A stretch of 64,000 nt of DNA, from assembly GCF_003073045.1 (NCBI RefSeq), contig NC_037593.1, positions 12,532,735 to 12,596,734 on the forward strand. The letters are read 5' to 3'. A model generated the notes under the pieces. That model searched no databases, was not told the origin of the DNA, and was given only the letters and a program-made list of their open reading frames with translations. This DNA comes from Pomacea canaliculata. Taxonomy: Eukaryota; Mollusca; Gastropoda; Architaenioglossa; Ampullariidae. A program made the position numbers and the translations under genes. Shown here piece after piece: positions 12,519-23,200 of the stretch (position 1 is its first letter; each line of letters starts with the position of its first letter).

Positions 12519-12597
12519 TCAGCCGATCGACATCAGTGGCGGACTCTGGCTGAGGCCTTATGGGCAACCTGATGCACGAAGAGGAATAGATAGATAG
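12519..12597 (+). mobile_element. RTE-type LINE 3' end, 79 bp, with 16-bp target-site duplication
   Basis: A tiny 5'-truncated insertion. The 16 bases at 12503-12518 (aaccatcttattggtt) repeat exactly at 12598-12613. The insert translates as the end of an RTE reverse-transcriptase protein (D-R-H-Q-W-R-T-L-A-E-A-L), parallel to the end of the larger RTE copy at 47785-48688, and finishes in a short (gata)n tail, as is usual for RTE elements. The perfect duplication suggests a fairly recent insertion. Confidence 0.8.
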
Positions 12598-12840
12598 AAC
12601 CATCTTATTGGTTCTTATCTCTATAAAAATGCTGTACATTTAGCATTGTTTGTCTTGTCTGTGTTCAGTATTCTTTACCAATAGCTGTCTCTCTAACCAC
12701 CCTGTTTTGTGCATTAATGTTTCTTAGCCTCCTCTGTCCCAGGAATGTATTTTCTGGTTAGTGCTTGTATTCTTATAATTAGCAGCACTATATTGTCTTC
12801 ATATTTTTAAGTGTCTTTGGGCTAGATCACCTTTAAAACC

Positions 12841-13033
12841 AGGTGTTTGGGTGGTGCAACGGTTAGCTCCTGTCACCAATATAGTGAGGGTTAGCTGTTC
12901 TGGGTTCAACTCTTGTCTTGGGCATGCTGTTTTTTTTTTTCTGCATGTGGCATCTGTTTATAGTTTACGGCTGCCTTGCCATGATACAGCCTTAGGTGCT
13001 GGCTCGGTGTAAAATACCTATTTCTCCCCTCCC
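12841..13033 (+). mobile_element. tRNA-derived SINE, full length, with 14-bp target-site duplication
   Basis: The 14 bases at 12827-12840 (tcacctttaaaacc) repeat exactly at 13034-13047. The head is tRNA-like, with an A-box-like gtggtgcaacgg and a B-box-like gggttcaactc. A shared 3' core follows, around tgccatgatacagcc and gctggctcggtgtaaaat. Copies with the same core occur at 9405-9490, 33715-33768 (minus), 35034-35203 (minus) and 37874-38058. It was presumably transcribed by RNA polymerase III and mobilised by a LINE. Confidence 0.82.
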
Positions 13034-13047
13034 TCACCTTTAAAACC

Positions 13048-14499
13048 TATGCCTTCCTGAAAACATATATTCCCCTCACCTCCCCAATCAGTTGCTTTCC
13101 TATCTTCTTTTGAACATAGCCACAGCAGTTAAGCATTTGTGTGTTTGCTTTATATTTATGTCAGCAAATTTGAAATTGTGCAGTGTTCGTCTTCTTTTCT
13201 TGCATATGGATAACAGTGGCTGTAAATAATGTGATAATTGCTTATTGAGTGTTTACAATTGCTGTACATAAGGTGATATTTATTGAGCGTACACAACGGC
13301 TGTAATAACTGACAGAAGACAATTTTCACTTCTGAAGCCTCGTCATTGTCTAACACCATCACAACTTTTTTGGTGTTTTTTCTGCACTCTTCGTGTTTTT
13401 TTTCTTTGACAAGCTTGGTTGCAGTTGTATTTTTATGCAAAAACCATCTTCTTTCTGGAGATGGAGGAGTTATATCCATGCCTCCTAAAAACTCCCAACC
13501 TGATGCTCCCTAGTCCCTATAACAAACATTGTTAAACAAAAGCGCCTATAGATCTTATAGGCCTTCCCTTTGTTTTTATTTATTAAATTGAAAATGGCTG
13601 TCCACAGACAAGAAACGTAAAATTTAATGATGTATGTTTTGTGTTCCGCGACAAAGCACACCACTTTAAGAATTGAAAGTTTTGGGTGGAACTGTCGTGT
13701 TCAAAGAGAAAATGCATTCCTATGTATAGCAGGCACAGGCCCTGAGAGAACACTCAGTCATCAATAGCTTGAATTTCTCTTGCTTTTGCACCGTATATGT
13801 ACAGGTAGTAGTCGGGAGCAAAACGGGATGTAAAATTCAAGCAGGCTAACCAACCAACCAGGAACAAAACGCTCTGTCGGAATTCTATCGTTTGCAGTCA
13901 GCAACGGCACATGAACACATTTCAGTTGCGCATACTAGGAACAGACAACTGGCAATCGCATAAAACGATGTCACCCGGTTTTTCGTCCAAAAAATGATGA
14001 AGAAAATCATCATTTAATTTCTCTCTAGTCATGTTTCTCCTTGTGATTTTAATGAAGGATATGAAAAGAGTCTTTGGGCCTAATACGTGTCACCACTCGA
14101 TAAAGTCTTTAAAGTTTTAGTTGGCTCCAGAAGTCAACCTTGGAACTAGTGGGTGAATAAAGAAACCTTGAGATGCTTTCTGTTGGCTCTTAAGGCAGCC
14201 AATATTACCTTAAGATACCACAGAAATGGAATTGTCGTAAGGCTAAATCTATTAACGCTTTGATGTTCTGCCATTTTAAACTATGAAACGTTTTCAAGGA
14301 GACAAAAGTTCCTTGGACTGAAGAGGTGAACTGGGGTTGAGACAGTCTTGAAGAGGATGGAAGAAAAAGCTAGCAAGCATTTAAAGAGTCGGCCATCGAC
14401 TAAACTGACCTTGTCTGCTTTTATTTTTGTCGTGACATGGCTTAGTGAGGCCAACAGTGATAGTGGCTTCAACATCAGCTCTTTCGACTATCATGAGGA
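13048..14499. other. Intergenic, nothing recognised
   Basis: AT-rich sequence between the SINE and the L2-like LINE relic. The minus frame at 13156-13479 and the frames around 14281-14475 show no recognisable domain. The last few hundred bases could be unrecognised 5' sequence of the LINE relic. Confidence 0.4.
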
Positions 14500-16345
14500 C
14501 CTACATCAAGGTCTATCCCATAGACCGATCCAATATAACCATCAAATCCATCAGCGGAGGTGTGTGCTTCTGAGTGAACGAAAGATACAACGACATCGTT
14601 GTTGTCAAGGAGAAACTATACCGGCAACCTCAAACTGCTGTCCATCTCACTCTGTCCACCTCCCCCATCCCTTACCGGGAAAGTCACCCAGTTGTTCTTC
14701 ACGCTTGTGGATATCCACCCACTTACCAGTGTCACGGCCGCCGCTCATCTCATTTCCAACGTGACACACAAACTAGACGCCATTTACTCGAGTGGCTTTA
14801 ATTACTTCCGGCTTACTGGAATTCTCAGAAACTAAGAACAATACGGGGTTGACCTGTGCTACGGCACTAGGTCGATCCGATTCTTATGAATCTCTGTGCT
14901 GACAATCCCTTAGATCAGTGATGCCCAACCTTTTTCGGCCTGCGGGCCATACACATTTCCGCAAAAATACAAAAAAAGAAAAAAATAGAGCAGATACCAT
15001 TTTTATTAGAAACAAGTTGTACTTACCATTAATTATGTAGTAATTAGTGGGATATTTGAAGTTGTTTACCCGAAACCAACTTCTGAATGTCTGGCCTCAT
15101 CGTAGAGACACCAAGTCGGAGCACTAAATCGAAATGTTCGTCCATCGAAAAAAAGATTGAGAGACGCCCCACGTAGGGATAAATACTTCTTCTTCCCCTT
15201 TTTCTTTCTTTATGTCTTTTTTTTTTTATTACTAACATGCCGATTTCCTGCACTGTGGGCAGAAGTTTCGCGGGCCGTAGGTTGGGCATCCCTGCCATAG
15301 AGCATCATGACACAGCGGCCTTCGTCTGGTGGTGTAAATCGCTGTGCCCCCAAACTTAGCGATGTCTTATAACATTTCTTTCGGCTCTCAGCTGTCGATT
15401 TGCGATATTTGGAAACTTTTGCACACTGTTTACCCGAAATAAAATTGACCTAGTCAACCCAACAACTTCAGACTAGTGACATGTCACTTATCATGAAAAC
15501 ACTTGGGAAAAATTGTTAAGAGGGAAATTTCAATTGCTTTTGATAAATATACTGACCTGCTGCAGTTACAGAGCTGGAAGTGGAGTAATAGATGCTGTTG
15601 TTCGTGATAAATACTCTGTACAAACATCTCGACCTCATGCCAGGCTGATGTATCTTCTAATTTTAACATTAAGCAATCTCATATGTGTTAGCAGAGTCTA
15701 GTTTCCGATTTCCTACTATACCACCAGTTCACTCTCTGCATCCTGGACGTTTTTTAAACTTGCATCAACAAGTTTCCGTTAACTGTTTATCTCTTAGCCA
15801 ATTGCACTGGCTCCTCTCAAAGTTGTTGCTTACTACTACTATTGTTTATTCTATGTACTAACAGTTATAGAAGAACAATGTATGGGAGTTTTCTCTTAAA
15901 ATTTTCTGACGACACCGCTTTACTCTCTTGATATGATAATCAACATGTACATAGTGGGGTTTTCCTTTGTATATTGGTGAGACGAACATTTTCTCGACTG
16001 TTTTAAGGAAATGGAGTTTATAGTTAACTTAACGATGCACACCCCTGATGTACCCAAATATTTAGGCACCATCTTTTTCAGCCAGCTTGAATGGGACGCC
16101 ACCATTGACATAACCTTCAGTCGGAGCCATCAACGCTTTTACCTTCTACGAATAGTCCGGTGTTTCTTGCTCAGCCCTGTCATTCTTACTCGGTTCTATC
16201 AGTCCTTCGTTGAAAATCCATCACTTTGTTTTTGCGTTTCTTGGTTGCACGATCTCTCTGTAGGAAACAGGAACAGTCTAGTCTCCCTTGTTAATATTTG
16301 TTCCAAAATCACTGGAATTAAGCAGGGTGACTGCTTTAAGTAATC
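14500..16345 (+). mobile_element. L2-like non-LTR retrotransposon relic (endonuclease and reverse transcriptase)
   Basis: A decayed LINE reading left to right with several frame changes and stops. At 14550-14870 the translation follows an apurinic endonuclease: G-G-V-C-F, an in-frame TGA, then V-N-E-R-Y, later V-V-V-K-E-K-L-Y and, in other frames, L-K-L-L-S-I-S-L and V-D-L-C-Y-G-T. From about 15430 the reverse transcriptase follows: M-K-T-L-G-K near 15495, an R-A-G-S-G-V-I-D-A-V block near 15570-15610, the catalytic box F-S-D-D at 15902-15913, and the thumb-type tail with K-Y-L-G-T and S-K-I-T-G-I-K-Q inside the open frame 16011-16343. It is not functional. A hAT MITE (14916-15294) splits the endonuclease from the reverse transcriptase. 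Confidence 0.75.
14916..15294. mobile_element. hAT-type MITE 1 (379 bp), inside the LINE relic
   Basis: The ends are inverted repeats: CAGTGATGCCCAACCT at the left and, read inward on the other strand, CAGGGATGCCCAACCT at the right (15 of 16 match), both followed by a CGGCC...CGGGCC-like region. The 8-bp flanks ccttagat (14908-14915) and ccatagag (15295-15302) match at 6 of 8 positions, the size expected of hAT target-site duplications. There is no transposase frame, so it is non-autonomous. Confidence 0.82.
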
Positions 16346-16955
16346 AGCAAATTCTTCGAAAGGCATCCTGCATCCTATTTCACATCATGTGCTGGCATGT
16401 GATTTCTCATTCTTGCCGTCTATAGCCGCAGATGCGCAATGTGTATAACAATGTAGAACAAAACATCGCCGCAGTTCATTCTTCTCTTTTTCAATGGATG
16501 TATAATTTAATCATGCCGATCTCGCTCTGGTGACCAATTAGCAGCTTCTGCCATATGTGGTCAAATCGACCTTAGGTTTTGGTCGAACTGAGTCTTGGTT
16601 ATGATCGAATCGACTCATACGTGGCTGAATCAGTTAATGGGCGAATCGACCAACCTCCATAGGTGTTAATATGGCGTAATATTCAAAACTGAAGCGTGGC
16701 TAGGTTGTCGTTGACATCGAGAACGCGTGTGGAGCCACCTGTCTACCCGAGTCTAATGTTGACGGCAAGGTATAGTTTGAAAGGATATCGACGTCGTCAG
16801 ATGCCATCTTGGTAGTAAGTCCAGATTAAAATTCCTACATGAAATTATCGAGGGTGTATCAGGCCAGTGAATTTATTATCGAAATTAGGTACTAAAAGCT
16901 CCCTGGCTACAGCTGAAAATACGTGATAAATATGCTAGCCGAATCCCTACTACTT
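16346..16955. other. Spacer between two LINE relics, nothing recognised
   Basis: No gene or clear element. Around 16555-16660 there are imperfect internal repeats of a tcgaatcgac-like unit, which may be a decayed satellite or the LINE 3' region. Confidence 0.35.
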
Positions 16956-17475
16956 TATCGTAAGAAATTGGGTGAGCAACATCATGGCGGTGAATGCGTT
17001 ATGGAAAATATCTTTTCTCTATGTATATGTATATTCTCTATGTATATGGAGCCACATGCATGGTTTCACCACAATCCACCATTTGAGCCTGCAGTATTGG
17101 GTCTGCTGATGACACCTACACACAGCTGCTATAGTGTGACCTCGCTTCCCAGCTCCAGTATGCACCACCACACAACACACCGTAGACTCCGTGAAACCAT
17201 CAACATAGTCAAGATGAGGTCCTCCCAACAGCCTGTACAAATAATTACACCGAAGTGAATCTCTGACGGAATCGATCTCTTCAGTCTGCTCATGTTGCAT
17301 TCCTTTCTGTACGAAGAATCAGAAGGGAGAAATTCGGCAGATGCTTCTTTTCTTTCTTTATGCGCACTGGAATTGTCTTCCAATTTCTCTGTCAATGTCT
17401 CGATCCGTTCGAAACCTTGAAGTCTTTTCCCAAACCCGATATCTTTAAGACATATTTTGCTACTGTACGTATTTT
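16956..17475 (+). mobile_element. Second non-LTR retrotransposon relic (RT palm to C-terminus)
   Basis: The translation, with frame changes, follows the RT segment of an L2/CR1-like LINE: F-S-M-Y-M-E-P near 17034-17054, the catalytic motif S-A-D-D-T at 17102-17116, and C-terminal sequence around 17310-17460 resembling the usual end (L-P-I-S-...-S-I-R-S then F-K-T-Y-F). It has many stops and frameshifts. It is less certain than the first relic because only short blocks match. Confidence 0.5.
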
Positions 17476-17488
17476 TTTTTTCCATGAT

Positions 17489-17520
17489 CGCTTTGATCTT
17501 AGCCAAAAGGTAGAGAAGAG
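17489..17520 (-). pseudogene. U2 snRNA 5'-end fragment
   Basis: On the minus strand, 18 bases (CCTTTTGGCTAAGATCAA) are identical to the near-invariant 5' region of U2 snRNA, preceded by CTTCTC as in U2 nt 5-10. The match stops before the branch-point recognition sequence, so this cannot be a functional snRNA. It lies just after a T-rich run at the 3' end of the second LINE relic, which suggests it came with, or was the target of, a retrotransposition event. Confidence 0.7.
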
Positions 17521-17613
17521 TATTATTCTGCTCATATAATTATACTGTTTGTCGTTCATGCACTAAGTACAGTTCGTGTTTTCTTATGGTGCCATTGTTG
17601 TACGGACGATCGC

Positions 17614-17637
17614 GTTTTTTTTTTTTTTTTTTTTTTT
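17614..17637. repeat. Poly(T) tract
   Basis: 24 consecutive T. It may be the antisense A-tail of an old retroposed copy, but no adjacent body was identified. Confidence 0.8.
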
Positions 17638-19315
17638 AATAGTCTTTCGTGTGCAGCACGTTGAGCTCACATAAAAACGACCAACAAATTTTCAATTATT
17701 CGTTATCGCCAACATTTGAACTATAAGTACTCTTTCGCGGGCCCGAAAATCGCAATAAGAATTAACAGACTAGTTTATATATACACGCAGTGTCTGCATG
17801 GTACACGTACTCGACTGAACGAAAAATAAAAGAGCAGCAACTCATTAATGTAACTAAACATGACTGTAATGTTTGATTCGAACGCCCAACAGTTATAATT
17901 TAATGAGCATAATATATTTCTGAAATCGCTTAGTTCGATTCCACTCAGTTTAATTATTATTTTCACCAGCGATCACACTGACCTGTGACAGCTTTGTATT
18001 GCTAAGGGATGTAACTCTAAGTGTTGACGTTCATTTCCTGAGTTGCTGACGAGAAAACCGCTAAAATAAAAATAATATAAATAAACAACCCAACATGACA
18101 TCGATGATATTGTGTTGGTCTTACTTCTACCGTGTTGTACTTTGAAAATCGACGATTTTCTTTCGAAATTTAGTAAGTTATTTTTTATTATTTTTGTTAT
18201 GATCGAAAGATTGATCTCGAGCCACATGCAGAAACAGTCATCAATGTATGACTAATTCTTTACGGCACTGGCAGTAATACCACAGTGGATGGCTGTGTTT
18301 TGTGCTCCAAGCAGTTAGGATGACAAGAGGCCACTTAAGATGCGCAGAAATACGGTATAAAGAGAAGCAATTAAAATAACGGTCGGGTAGGTAATGCAGT
18401 GAATCATTTCAATTTTTCGTTTGTGGTCGGCGCTATTGTTATCCCATGAGAGACCCAGTTTCTGACCTTTTTGTTTGCAGTATTTACGTTCTGTTAAAAA
18501 GTTGTCAACTAGTTTGATAAAAAGCTATGACAATTCCATACAAATTGTTTCAGTACTCCCATGACAACATACCATAGTGGTCAAGTTGTATTTTTTTAGT
18601 AGGAGTCCTTGCATAACATAGCAACAGGTATATGGCAGTGTTATTGTGACAGGCGTAACCAGTTCAGCAGCTGTTACGCAACGGTCGACTGGGCAGATTT
18701 GTGACAACTGAAATAAAAGTTCAGTTCAGGCTGAAAAATAGTAAGGGGCCCAGTGAGTCCAATTACCTCTTTAATTCTCTACTGCATTTAAGTGACCGTT
18801 CTAGCTCAAGTTGTTTTTAAAATATTTAGTTTTTCAGTCATGTTGCCGCCTGTTTTTAATAGGCTAGGTATTCTTCATTTTGTAAAATAAGAGATGCTCA
18901 AACTGTACTTCCTTAGATTACTAGATGGCCCAGGTTACTATGTTCATTTGCATCATTATGATTATAATCAGTGATGGTACTTGATAATATCACAATGGTT
19001 AAGACTTGGATTTGAATGTAGTGATCAACATACATCATGATTGTAATTAAATAATAATTATTATGATAGTTTGATACATGAGTTTAATCTGGATTACCTG
19101 TGCAAAATGTTTCTTTTTGATTTGCACCTTACTGTGAAACTAGTGTTCATTGTGTATATTTTGAGATTAGTGACTGCACTTTAAGACTAGCAATTGAACT
19201 GTGCACTACACTGTGCAATTCATGACTGCAATGTGACTTTATCAGGAGAGATTAGTGATTGGACTGTGAGATTAGCAACTGCACTGTTATCGACACTATG
19301 AGCTAAGAAACTACA
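17638..19315. other. Intergenic, nothing recognised
   Basis: AT-rich. The short minus frames at 17775-17966, 17973-18227 and 18525-18707 have no domain or splice support. Near 19140-19310, loosely similar units (about 25 bases, of the kind gagattagtgattggactg) recur as degenerate tandem repeats. Confidence 0.4.
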
Positions 19316-19323
19316 CTTTATAG

Positions 19324-19663
19324 CAGTGGTTCTCAAAGTGTGGTCCGCGGACCACTAGTGGTCCGTGGGCATAAGTCAGGTGGTCTGCGGCAGACAGTCG
19401 TCATATGTCAGCAAAGTGATGTTTAAAGTGATGTATTCCTCGCATTAACATTTTAATTACAAATAACGAGGTATGATAGTTTTATGTCAACTTATTACTG
19501 TACTACTGTCACAAAAGGACATTAGTTTTGAATTGCAATGAAACAAATGCGGCAATTTAAATTTGAAATTCGTAGTACAGACTGATTTTTAGGCTTTGGT
19601 GGTCCGCCATATTTTTTTCTTAAGTAAAGTGGTCCGCGGTCCGAAATACTTTGAGAACCACTG
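19324..19663. mobile_element. hAT-type MITE 2 (340 bp) with 8-bp target-site duplication
   Basis: The terminal inverted repeats share the first 16 bases, CAGTGGTTCTCAAAGT, followed by GGTCCGCGG-containing subterminal sequence on both sides. The flanks ctttatag (19316-19323) and ctttatac (19664-19671) match at 7 of 8 positions. The ends are of the widespread hAT/Charlie-like kind. There is no coding capacity. It lies about 0.5 kb upstream of the KLHL 5' UTR exon. Confidence 0.87.
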
Positions 19664-20159
19664 CTTTATACTGTATAGTGAATGGGCTTTATCCTGCAGC
19701 ATAAGATAATGTGGTGGCTGCCATTGTCCCATCATTAGACAAAACTGTAGCCTGCAGTCTAATGTTTGCAGCAGCTTGGATTCTCTTACAACTTTACATA
19801 AAACCTGCATTTCAGAGAATCATGACAAATCGTATGGCTCCAGATTATCTGTGCTAACTTTACTCATAAATGACTCTTGTAAAACTTATGTGTTTGTTTG
19901 GTTTATACTCATTCAGATTTGTTTGTTACTGTTTGTTACTTGAGATGTATATTGATTTTATGTTTTTATGTTTCAATTTCTGTACTTTCCTCCTTCTCTT
20001 TGCTACATGCAAAGTGCTCATAGCATAGGAAATTTGACACTTAACAAATGCAATAATCTCATTTTCTTATGTTTCTAAAAAGAAAAGGAAAAGGTCACTT
20101 CTAAGTTAATTTTGGGATGACAATTGTCTGGTGATCACATTTTGTTCTGTTTTTGACAG

Positions 20160-20226
20160 GCTGCAATCAAGTTAGAGTAATTGTCCCATCAAGTCAAGCA
20201 TAGTTTCATCTGGAGTTGTTTTAGAG
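20160..20226 (+). other. KLHL 5' UTR part of the first coding exon
   Basis: A pyrimidine-rich tract ending tttttgacag at 20150-20159 is a good splice acceptor 67 bases before the ATG. This implies at least one further non-coding exon upstream, perhaps beyond the hAT MITE. The ATG at 20227 is the only start that leads into the BTB domain. Confidence 0.55.
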
Positions 20227-23200
20227 ATGATTGACTCACGGACATTTCATGTCCATAGTCATGCAGCGAAGGCATTCAGTGTTATGCATGAGCTTCGTCT
20301 GCAGGAACAGCTCTGTGACATTATCATCAGTGTTAGTGGTGCCAAGTTCCATGCACACAAGGTAAGACATAGCAGAAATCTTGCACCATTCACATTCAGT
20401 CTTCATCCCTTGACTGATACTGGTTTTTAGGAGAAGCACATGGATAGACACATCAGTTGATATTTCCTGCCGCTCATGTCATGGGACTCCTAAATACTTA
20501 AAGCTATTTACCTCTTCAAGCTGTACTCTGTTTAAATAGATATCTACTTTGCCATTGCACTGTACTGATTTGTTTGTTACTGATTGTTATTTGAAATATG
20601 TATTGGCTTTGTGCCTCAGTTTCTGTTTTTTAACTATCTTTGACAACTGTTGTAATATCAGCTCCAACCATTGCTTTGTTGTCTAATGTTCAGGTGGTGC
20701 TAGCTGGCTTCAGCCCTTATCTCCGTGCAATGTTTACAAACGGCATGATGGAATCAGGCCGTGACACAGTGGATATTCATGGGATTGAAGCAGAGACAAT
20801 GGATCTCCTGTTGGACTTTATGTACACGTGTTCTATTGTAATAAGTGTGGAAAATGTTCAGCAGGTCTTACAAGGGGCCAGCCTTCTTGGTCTGACATCC
20901 CTGCGTAACATGTGTGCTCACTTCTTGCAGTCACGTCTCACACCATCAAATTGTCTTGGTGAGTTTGAATGGAGGCAGGCACATGCTCATCCACACATAT
21001 ATATGCACACGCATTTATTCTTACATACTTATGCAGATTTACACCATCTAGTGAAGCTTTAAAAGTAATAATCATACATTTTGAAATCAACTGTTGTCTC
21101 AGCAGTTTGAACCAACATCTTTGCAGGTATTCACCAATTTGCAGACATGTATGCTTGCACAGAGCTGGAGTCAGTAGCTAGAGAGTTCATCTTCCAAAAC
21201 TTCCTGCTCGTGTCCCACACAGAAGAGTTCTTTGAGCTATCTGAGGACCAACTAATAGGGCTGTTAAAAAGTGACAAACTTCATGTAACCAGTGAAAACC
21301 AGGTAACATTTTATCCTTATATCCAAACCCAACAATATCATTTCCTTAACCATAGGAAATTTAAAATTGGTAACTTTAATCTCTTAGATTAATTGATTAA
21401 TCTTTAAACTGTTTAATCACATGCAGTTAATATGTATATTTATGTTAATCATTTCATCCTCAGGCATGTCACCATTTAGCAAAAATAAAATCAGCAACGA
21501 TTTTAGTGGCTTTAGAATTTTAAAGCTGTAAATGCCATTAATTCTAACAATTGACTACCAATCAGAGCATACTACCATCTTTTTTTATTTTTTTTAAGTA
21601 GATGTGATGTAAGTATAATAATGTTCAGTTTTTAACACTTATTTTAGTTATAATCATAACGGTGAGGCACAGGATGTCAGTGACCCTGTTTTGTCTTTTA
21701 TTCTTTTTTTCTTTTTGGCCCTTTATTATTCCATATACAAAACACCCCCATTTGAACAGCCCTGAGTCTCCTGCCCGTTCTTGTGGCCTACTATCCCCTA
21801 GGTGGCCTATTTATTTGGTGTTTGCTAGGTCAGGCAGAGGGAGAATGGGGATGCACATACACACACATTCACATTGTGGTGGCATACTGAAGCTTTGGAT
21901 TTGACTGGCTAGCAAACTCATGTAATAAGCCTACCAGTCAAGGCCAGGATAACTGGATGTAGTCATGTGACAAACAAGAAGTGGGGCAACAGATTCTTTA
22001 AGACTTGATGTATAAAGCAGTCAGGGTTGAGGATTAGGACGTTTTCTTAAAGATTTTTGGATGAATACTGTTGATAGTCAGTTGCCAAGTGTGTGTGCTT
22101 TAATTTTACTGTGCTATTATAAAATTCCTATATCTTGAGGATTACCTTTGTCCTACACCATTCTATGAAGGAACCAATTAAAACTATCAGCTTAACTTGG
22201 AAAACATACTATCTGTGTTGTGATTTCTTGCATGACTGGCCCACCCTATGTAACCACATAAGGGAGATATGTGAGTTACATGTCATTCCACATAACATAA
22301 GGGATTGGTCACTGAAAGAGAATTGTTGATTTAATTTGATTGAAATTTCTCCTTGTTAAACATTGAAATGGCTGTGAAGATCTTCGGAAGCAAGATGATG
22401 AGAACTAATGAAGCAAAGAACTGTTTTATGTAGAGCTTTGTATCTTACAGTAAACTCTTAAAAATGGTGGGATAATTGTGTAAATGAAGGATTAAAAGGA
22501 ATTCTATTTTTTTCTTTTTTTCCAGGTATTTGAAGCCGCCTGTCAGTGGTTACGCTATGACCCACAGTCACGACAACAAAATGCCTGTCGAATTCTCCAG
22601 AATATCAGACTTGCTCTCCTAGATCTGCCATTTCTTGAAAATGTAGTCCTCAAGTCAGAGTTTTTTCGGACTTGTCCACAGTGTCAGCTTCTCATTAGCA
22701 ATGCCATTCGAACGAAGCAGGACCAGTCTCAACTGGAGCGCATCACTCCGCGTGCTCAGCCCCCATGCATCTACGTCATCGGTGGCCGCAACAGTGAACA
22801 ATGTCAGCTTAGCAGCATGGAAAGATATGACTTTTTGACCAATGAGTGGTTTACAATGGTGAATGCTTGAGAAGTTTTTCCTTAAGTCTTTGTTAAGGTT
22901 TCAGTTTTGTTCTTTATTGAATTTACAAACAGGTCTGCTTATGAAAATTCAAAAAGTCAGCAACCAGAAGCAGGCATTCTTTATTTAAGAAAATTAATTG
23001 TTTTAGTGATTTGTTTTAGTGATTGCTGCTATGGACTTTGGCAAGTGAAAACAAAGCTGGTACCTGTATTATAAAATGTATTTGCTGCGATGATGCTGAT
23101 TGCATCTACTAAACTGTAACATGGAAAATGCATGTACATGTATGCATGCATTCTCGTTAATTCACACTGCACTTTTCATTCTAAATTTTGATATTTTGGT

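Noticed and set aside
16011..16343. 110-codon open frame as an independent gene
   Set aside because: It is the C-terminal part of the L2-like reverse transcriptase relic, starting at a chance ATG.
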